In this document: in pieces, positions 7,844-12,696 of the stretch
How the letters are laid out: every line of letters begins with the position of its first letter
Position numbering within the stretch: the first letter of the stretch is position 1
Assembly (NCBI RefSeq): GCF_004359215.1
Contig: NW_027152031.1
Location: forward strand, 1,432,670 to 1,445,365
Direction of reading: 5' to 3'
DNA length: 12,696 bases
From: Bremia lactucae
Taxonomy: Eukaryota; Oomycota; Peronosporomycetes; Peronosporales; Peronosporaceae
Translations under genes and position numbers: made by a program
The notes under the pieces: model-generated
The model's input: only the letters and a program-made list of their open reading frames with translations
What the model was told of the DNA's origin: nothing
The model's database searches: none

Positions 7844-10800
7844 TCATTTCTCTTCCTCTCCGTCTTCGTCTTCGATTTTTTTTTTTTCGTCTTCGTCTTC
7901 GCCTCCATTTTCGTCTTCAACTTCGACTTCGTCTTGGTCTTCATCTTCGCCTTCGTTTTCGTCTTTATCTTCGACTTTGTCCTCATCTTCGTCTACTTCG
8001 CTGTATAATTTATTAGTGTTTAAAGCTTCATCTTCCTCACTATTCGCCTCAGTGCTCGCAAAAAATGGTCCGTACCACATTCCATTGCTACTTTGAGAAA
8101 CTTGCAAATGGACCGTCAGACTCGTTTCAATTTGTTGCAGCTTAAATGCACGCACTTCAGTTCCACTGACATTAATATGTGTCTGTGCTTGCGCACAATC
8201 CTCAGCGGTTGGGAACATCAGCGTCACGCTCCATTCTTTCAACATTCCCAACTTTTGGGCCACATGACAATTTTTTCGACCAGTGCGACAACCACGCACT
8301 GGTGTAATAGAGCGCACAGTCACTTTCAACACCCGATCGTCTCGTAAATCCACGGTACAATATGTGCGATGGATTGAAGCAAACACCTTAACAATACCTT
8401 GTCCTTCTCCGTGGTATGAACTGCTGTCATCGTTTTGATCAGGAATCTTCTCAATGAGGACGAAAGCCTCTGGATTCATCACCATAATTAGTTTTGTAGG
8501 CATCAGCAGAAAGCGCTGCTCACGAAACATGCACTTTAAACTGACCATGCCGTCCAATGGCGCGGTGCACGTACCATTGCCAGATGCAGCACTCGCTAGC
8601 ACACCCGTGCGAGGATGACGGTATATCACAAGTTGCTCTAATCCGTCCTCAAAATAGGATTTATCCACAAGTTTGCGCAGCTTCCGCAAGGATAAAAACA
8701 CGCGCATGTTTTTTTGGCATGTCTCAAATTCATTCGATGGGAGGCGTAATGCCAATGTGTCCTGCGAACACGTCCATGCCGGAAATGGTGAGAGCTCATT
8801 TTTCTCAAGTGGAATCAGACACTCAAATGGCGTTGCCGAATCAAGCTGCAATTCCATAGGAAACACATTTCGTTGAAATTTGGCTACCTCATTTTCCACC
8901 ACATAGATAAATAGATCCACTTCCGCCATTCCACCACGCATGCTCTCCATAACACAGTGGGCGCTGCTCGAGTGAATGTTCCGGAGTGCCAGCGTATGAG
9001 CTTCACTAAGACCAGCATGGAATGATCGACGCGTGTCGAAATTGACATCAATTAGCAAACGAATACATAATTGCACGCTAAACAAGCGCATATTTTGATT
9101 CCGTGCTAAAAGCTTTATAATGAGCTCAATGAGCCAAGAAGGGTACGCCTCCGAGCAGCTTAATGTGCAGTCGGGTCCAGATGAATTCGCGACATTTGTA
9201 TTGAGACCTTCTTCCTCGATTGCTTGAAAGTCAGCTGAATCACACGAAGACGATAGAGACGCAGTAGCTAACGCAGCCGATGGATCTGACTGTCCTTGAT
9301 CGTCACCTTGCCAGTTCTCTTCGCTTTCACCGTGGTCAGCTAGATTTTCTTGGCAAAATATGGCATTTCCAGTTCGATATCGAATCGGCAATAAATCTAA
9401 CTCTCGTAATAATGAAGGATCGACAGCCTTACTGTTTACAATAGCTACTAAGAGCATCACGACTGTCGACGCAAGTCTTTCGTCTTGAGAACATATCAAT
9501 GACAGCAAAGCCTGACGGTAACAGTTCACTCCTTGCAACGCAAACGTATTTATTTCGTCAATTGGCCATTCTCCCATGGCGAATCGGGTCTGCATGTAAC
9601 ACAACGACGACTCGCACATTGTCGCAGAATGAGGATGGAAGATATGCAGTGGCGAAGCCTCCTTATCCCAACGCACCGAGGGTCGTTGTGGCGTCTGCAT
9701 CGCTTCTCTTGTCGTTATCTTATGATTGTTTGCATCCACAATATCCACATCTTGTGAGCAGCTATAACGCCGTCTTGAGCCAGCCTCGAGCGCATTGACT
9801 GAATACTCACAGCTTTCCGTCGCATCAGGCGACAACAACAGAAAAGCAATGGCATTCACAAGAGGTCTATGCTCAAGAATGCCAATCAGCCGAGTGAGTA
9901 GATACAGTGCCAATTGCGTCGATACGCGTTGCGCTGGAGGTCCACAGTCTGGTAATACACTCGTGGCCAGTAACCATTTTACATGTCGCGAATAGAGCAA
10001 GTCCCCAATTTTATAACATAGCTCCGGGACATTAACATCAAGCAAATCCTGTATATAAAAGCAGTGGTCGAGATACGCGTCAATAGCTTCTTCCATGGTC
10101 TCCGTAATTGCGGTCCGTTCTGTCGCGTTTTGTGCACTTGGCCACTGATTCAATATTCCCTGCAGCTTCAGCGTCAAGTCATTGGCAATTTCCACAATGT
10201 CGCGAAAATAATTGAGATTATCGAGTTGCAATACGAAACTTCGGACTCGCGCGTCATTGACGCGAAGAACATTGAGCGTCAATGTCTTGACGGCCACTTT
10301 CACCATTGTCTCGTTGCACCGTCCAAACTTCAGCGCACGCGCGTACAATGGAAACCGAACACGCTCGTGTTTTGCTTGAGTATCCAAGAAAAACTGCACG
10401 GTTTCTTTATTTAGCCGTAGTGACAAGGCCTTTAGAAGGGTTACGTACCAATCCCGGACGTCGTCGTCTTGATCGACGACATATGGACACTCGAGCAACC
10501 GATTGATGTGGTTGTTACTTAGTATGTAATACAGCGACGTGCGCGTGGTGATGTTTTGTACTAGAATACTCATGGTCTGTAGCAGCTGAACCTGCACAGG
10601 TACAGACGGCTGACTAGCCCCTAATTCCACGAGTAAAGCGAGCATGTTGGTCTCTCCAAAGTAATCGAAAAAGACGCCGGCGTCGTCTGGAACCTCGTCA
10701 ATTGATTCTTGCACCTCTTGCCCCACGGGCATTCGGTGCTGGTCCGAGTAGATGAGAAACTCGGACAAAACGCGCAAGAGCTCGACAATTTCGGCGTCGG

Positions 10801-10969
10801 GCAAAGCGGAGAAGCGCGTGAGCTGCGCGTGGAGCGACCGCATGTTGCTCAGTGTAAATTCCAAGCGGCGGCCGGAAACGAATGCGCCTAGAAATCCGCC
10901 ACGTGCACCAGACCCGCTGCTGCTGAGCGGCGCGGCATTCGACGCGGGACTACTGGCGTTGTTGCCCAT
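7844..10969 (-). CDS. CLEC16A/TT9/Ema-family protein (FPL domain)
   Basis: The 1041-aa product is close to human CLEC16A in length (about 1050). Family members act on endosomal, lysosomal and Golgi membranes: CLEC16A in mitophagy and autophagy, fly Ema in endosome maturation, Arabidopsis TT9/GFS9 in vacuolar traffic. The FPL region spans residues ~37-245: FTLSNMRSLHAQL, VFFDYFGETNMLALLVELG, VQLLQTMSILVQNI, TSLYYILSNNHINRLLE, LLKALSLRLNKETVQFFLD and FPLYARALKFGRCNETMV, with the name-giving FPL at 206-208. These match CLEC16A block for block. The rest fits the family's long helical C-terminal region. Residues ~976-1041 are a species-specific acidic Glu/Asp tail. The start is ATG 10967-10969: an in-frame TAA lies seven codons upstream (10988-10990), and the only other near-start is TTG at 10976-10978. 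This start gives MGNNAS, an N-myristoylation motif. There is no intron. The family is secure; the cellular role is inferred. Confidence 0.92.
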   Translation of the reverse strand: MGNNASSPASNAAPLSSSGSGARGGFLGAFVSGRRLEFTLSNMRSLHAQLTRFSALPDAEIVELLRVLSEFLIYSDQHRMPVGQEVQESIDEVPDDAGVFFDYFGETNMLALLVELGASQPSVPVQVQLLQTMSILVQNITTRTSLYYILSNNHINRLLECPYVVDQDDDVRDWYVTLLKALSLRLNKETVQFFLDTQAKHERVRFPLYARALKFGRCNETMVKVAVKTLTLNVLRVNDARVRSFVLQLDNLNYFRDIVEIANDLTLKLQGILNQWPSAQNATERTAITETMEEAIDAYLDHCFYIQDLLDVNVPELCYKIGDLLYSRHVKWLLATSVLPDCGPPAQRVSTQLALYLLTRLIGILEHRPLVNAIAFLLLSPDATESCEYSVNALEAGSRRRYSCSQDVDIVDANNHKITTREAMQTPQRPSVRWDKEASPLHIFHPHSATMCESSLCYMQTRFAMGEWPIDEINTFALQGVNCYRQALLSLICSQDERLASTVVMLLVAIVNSKAVDPSLLRELDLLPIRYRTGNAIFCQENLADHGESEENWQGDDQGQSDPSAALATASLSSSCDSADFQAIEEEGLNTNVANSSGPDCTLSCSEAYPSWLIELIIKLLARNQNMRLFSVQLCIRLLIDVNFDTRRSFHAGLSEAHTLALRNIHSSSAHCVMESMRGGMAEVDLFIYVVENEVAKFQRNVFPMELQLDSATPFECLIPLEKNELSPFPAWTCSQDTLALRLPSNEFETCQKNMRVFLSLRKLRKLVDKSYFEDGLEQLVIYRHPRTGVLASAASGNGTCTAPLDGMVSLKCMFREQRFLLMPTKLIMVMNPEAFVLIEKIPDQNDDSSSYHGEGQGIVKVFASIHRTYCTVDLRDDRVLKVTVRSITPVRGCRTGRKNCHVAQKLGMLKEWSVTLMFPTAEDCAQAQTHINVSGTEVRAFKLQQIETSLTVHLQVSQSSNGMWYGPFFASTEANSEEDEALNTNKLYSEVDEDEDKVEDKDENEGEDEDQDEVEVEDENGGEDEDEKKKIEDEDGEEEK
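7850..8003 (-). repeat. Degenerate CTTCGT/TTC low-complexity repeat coding for the acidic tail
   Basis: On the plus strand this is an imperfect array of CTTCGTCTTC-type units. Read on the minus strand in the gene frame it gives GAA/GAC/GAT codons, hence the Glu/Asp-rich C-terminus of the CLEC16A-like protein. Read one nucleotide further on, the same array gives AAG/ACG/ACA codons, hence a Lys/Thr-rich basic peptide. The array contains a T12 homopolymer at 7876-7887. Confidence 0.85.
7876..7887 (-). repeat. A12 homopolymer (T12 on +) within coding sequence
   Basis: Twelve consecutive T on the plus strand encode the EKKKI step in the acidic tail. It is the longest homopolymer I noticed inside either intact gene, and a natural site for replication slippage, transcriptional slippage or assembly indels. 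Loss of one A moves translation into a frame that reads past 7844 to a stop at about 7747. Confidence 0.95.
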
Positions 10970-11464
10970 GCCAAACAAAAAGTAACATTACTCTGCGATA
11001 GTAAAACCGCCTTTTTAATGTTTGGGATCTCGACGATATGAGAAAAAGAAATAGGAAGCTCCCATGTTTCCAATAATTGGCCGACACTCTTTTTATTACG
11101 ATTACAGATAGTTCACATGGAGAGACAGCTGTAATGACAACGCAACAATTGCAGCTTATCAATGTCAAGTCTGTTGCTGGCGATAGTGCTGCACTTTTGT
11201 AGGAGTGTGAGACTTACCAATTTCGACCCACGCCTACTCTTATCTCGCGAATCTTTGGTTCTGTAAGGTTTATGTACTTTTTGACATGGCAAATTGCAAT
11301 TTCCAGATCTCCGAGCACTTCGATAAGGTACTATAAGAGGCTCATTGATCACGTTGTAGCAAGCCGTCTGACAGATTGGAGGTGACTCTATGTCTGCCCT
11401 TTTCAAAAGAGCAATAAGCGAGAACACATCTTTGCTGATGCATATTGCGTATTCCCGCGTCGAA
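10970..11464. other. 5' flank of the CLEC16A-like gene, with a possible short exon remnant
   Basis: The first 100-150 nt right of the start codon should hold the promoter and 5' UTR of the minus-strand gene; I see no clear initiator. Further right, a 39-codon minus-strand frame (11214-11330) reads LIEVLGDLEIAICHVKK and continues to GVGRNW. Its end coincides with a consensus splice donor (GTAAGT, reading leftwards from 11217). An acceptor-like CATTACAG ends at 11129, which would give an 89-nt intron and a short last exon ending in TGA. It matches nothing I recognise. From 11331 to 11464 several frames are open without recognisable content. Confidence 0.35.
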
Positions 11465-12103
11465 AGCTAGTACGTCCACCTTGACGTCTTCACTCCACTG
11501 GAAATCACTTGCTCGCTCTGCGAACATGATCTGCCTTACAAATCTCTTGCCTCACGATAGAAAACCACTTCCGAGACCTTCATACAATTCCTTGCCATCA
11601 AAAGGTCGGAGGATGCCCAGCTTCCTCTGTCGCGAATTCGGCACGCGGTCGTATTGACGTCGTGGTGCCACGTGTGGTGGAGGCGACGGCTGGTGCATGG
11701 GTGGTGACACGAAATGCTGCGGCCGCACTGGCTGCGGTGCTTTCGCCATATCAACGTTGGCTGCTGCACCAGCTCATCCAGGCTGACTTGCACCAACGTA
11801 CATTGATGGCGATACGCCGGGCGACACACGCTTCGGTGGCGACACGTTCAAAGCCTTTATGTTCATAACCTTGCCCTTCCCCAACACCGAACCAGAAACA
11901 CTAGCCTCGTGGCCCTTCAAACGCTTCTTCTCACCCTTGCGACGCTTCCATGCCCCCGTGAGGACCGTGAGAAGATCCATCAGCTTGCTCTGCGTGTCCC
12001 TTGGTTCTTTCTTGACTTCATCTTTTTCCTCCAGGGCGCCGGCCAATTCGCGACCGGCACATGCCCTCCGCTGCTGACGACCTTCAGCCGCAGCAACTTC
12101 TCG
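11465..12103 (-). pseudogene. LTR-retrotransposon gag fragment, nonsense-mutated
   Basis: One minus-strand frame stays in register across this stretch and carries motifs I recall from oomycete gag polyproteins: SKLMDLLTVLTGAWKRR, MNIKALNVSPPKRVSPGVSP, YVGASQP, a Pro/His/Gln-rich linker, RQRKLGILRPFDGKELYEGL, GSGFL, FVRQIMFAERA and WSEDVKVDVLA. Two TGA codons break it, at 11774-11776 (after GASQPG) and 11552-11554 (after GSGFLS). At the second, related gags as I remember them have Trp (EWG), so TGG to TGA is likely. Similarity stops at 11465, where family members continue into a longer capsid-like domain, so the copy is also 3'-truncated. TAG at 12104-12106 closes the frame on the other side. 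No protease, reverse transcriptase or integrase remains. Ty3/gypsy origin is my best guess. Confidence 0.62.
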
Positions 12104-12357
12104 CTATTTGGTCTTATAACCTGTTAGACTTTGCAAGTCGAGAAGATGTTGTGAAAAGTCGAGTTTTGATATTGTTTTAACGTCCTACAAACAATGTTGC
12201 TTACGCTCTCTACCATCCAACAATTTTATCAACCTATCTTAGCTGCACCTACCTGCCGAGAGTGGTCGGCCGAACTTCAACACGCATTTCTTCCAATAAA
12301 TTTTAGGTGGTATAATGATTTGAAGAGGAAGTAACATGTATGTGAAACTTGGTATCA
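12104..12357 (-). other. Probable untranslated leader of the gag remnant
   Basis: This non-coding stretch separates the gag frame from the LTR-like edge at 12358. Its place and length (about 250 nt) fit the leader between a 5' LTR and gag in a minus-strand element. The expected primer-binding site next to the LTR edge is not evident: reading leftwards from 12357 the sequence is TGATACCAAGTTTC, which does not begin with TGG. A TGGTATCA string, the usual start of an initiator-Met primer site, lies here on the opposite strand at 12350-12357. Confidence 0.35.
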
Positions 12358-12501
12358 TGTAACGGAAAGAGCCCATTACATCATCCCCCTTCCGAGACAG
12401 AACTCACGCACCGTTCGCGCTCACAGGAGAAATCTAGAGACGAAGAAGACACAGGCACCTAAGTAACGATGACGGGGCGAGGTAAAAGCAAATACGGAGC
12501 G
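12358..12501. mobile_element. LTR edge, probably interrupted by the neighbouring LTR
   Basis: The segment starts TGTAACGG and continues to GCCCATTACATCATCCCC. That resembles the start of the LTR at 12502, which has TGTAACGG then GCCC, TTACAT and ATCCCC in the same order. The two are therefore probably diverged members of one LTR group. At 144 nt without a matching right end (CCGTTACA), the segment looks cut short at 12501, where the second LTR begins. If it is the 5' LTR of the minus-strand gag remnant, its edge at 12358 would be the LTR's 3' end. Confidence 0.4.
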
Positions 12502-12696
12502 TGTAACGGGCTAAAGTTGCCCTAATGTTACATAATCCCCGTTAAGTTCACTTGGTGTACTTAAGGGGATGGTCAATTACTAAATAATAGTAATTAGACC
12601 CAACACTCGGGTGTGGTGCACATTTGTGACCAACCCTTGTGTATGTGATGCACATGGGTGCATTCACATTAGGAGGGATGACGCCCAGCGTCATCC
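12502..12696. mobile_element. LTR (TGTAACGGG end), truncated by the window end
   Basis: The LTR begins TGTAACGGG at 12502, the inverted complement of the CCCGTTACA that closes the LTR at 329-337. The five bases before it (GAGCG, 12497-12501) would be one target-site duplication. It contains three inverted repeats: ATCCCCGTTAAG with CTTAAGGGGAT (12535-12546 and 12560-12570), ATGCAC with GTGCAT (12648-12653 and 12658-12663), and a perfect 9-bp hairpin GGATGACGC-CCA-GCGTCATCC (12676-12696). The element body lies outside, so orientation and superfamily cannot be read here. From memory, this opening sequence is common in Phytophthora and downy mildew assemblies. Confidence 0.65.

Noticed and set aside
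7760..8096. Plus-strand open frames rich in Phe/Val and in Ser, resembling membrane or secreted low-complexity proteins
   Set aside because: They are reverse-strand readings of the GAA/GAC array that encodes the acidic tail of the CLEC16A-like protein.
12350..12357. TGGTATCA as a retrotransposon primer-binding site
   Set aside because: It is on the plus strand immediately left of an LTR start, with no LTR 3' end before it, and only eight bases match; it cannot serve either orientation of the neighbouring LTR.

Overview
The window most resembles an oomycete genome, probably a Peronosporaceae species (Phytophthora or a downy mildew). The pointers are two long intronless eukaryotic genes, AT-rich non-coding DNA, and retroelement pieces whose LTR ends (TGTAACGGG / CCCGTTACA) and gag sequence resemble oomycete elements I remember. 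The species cannot be fixed from the sequence alone.

Layout, left to right. Positions 1-337 look like the 3' part of an LTR ending in CCCGTTACA. Positions 978-5219 (+) encode a 1413-aa FG nucleoporin of the Nup153/Nup1 type, with one RanBP2-type zinc finger, about 25 FG dipeptides and a basic C-terminal tail. Positions 5496-6486 (+) hold coding-like fragments in shifting frames with stops and a well-formed 73-nt intron; I read this as a decayed gene that I cannot name. About 1.35 kb with no recognisable gene follows. Positions 7844-10969 (-) encode a 1041-aa CLEC16A/TT9/Ema-family protein (FPL domain), the second intact gene. It starts MGNNAS, a textbook N-myristoylation motif, and ends in a microsatellite-encoded acidic tail containing an A12 run. 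Positions 11465-12103 (-) are a retrotransposon gag remnant in one frame with two TGA stops. Positions 12358-12501 look like the edge of one LTR, abutted at 12502 by a second LTR that starts TGTAACGGG and runs off the window.

The two intact genes are convergent, with the decayed gene between their 3' ends. One acts at the nuclear pore basket and the other in endolysosomal traffic and mitophagy; nothing suggests a shared pathway. They form a small gene island bordered by LTR-retrotransposon debris. I found no CRISPR, operon, tRNA, rRNA or clear novel multi-gene system. The observations most worth checking are the decayed gene, the myristoylation motif next to a possible lost upstream start codon, and the frameshift-prone acidic tail.
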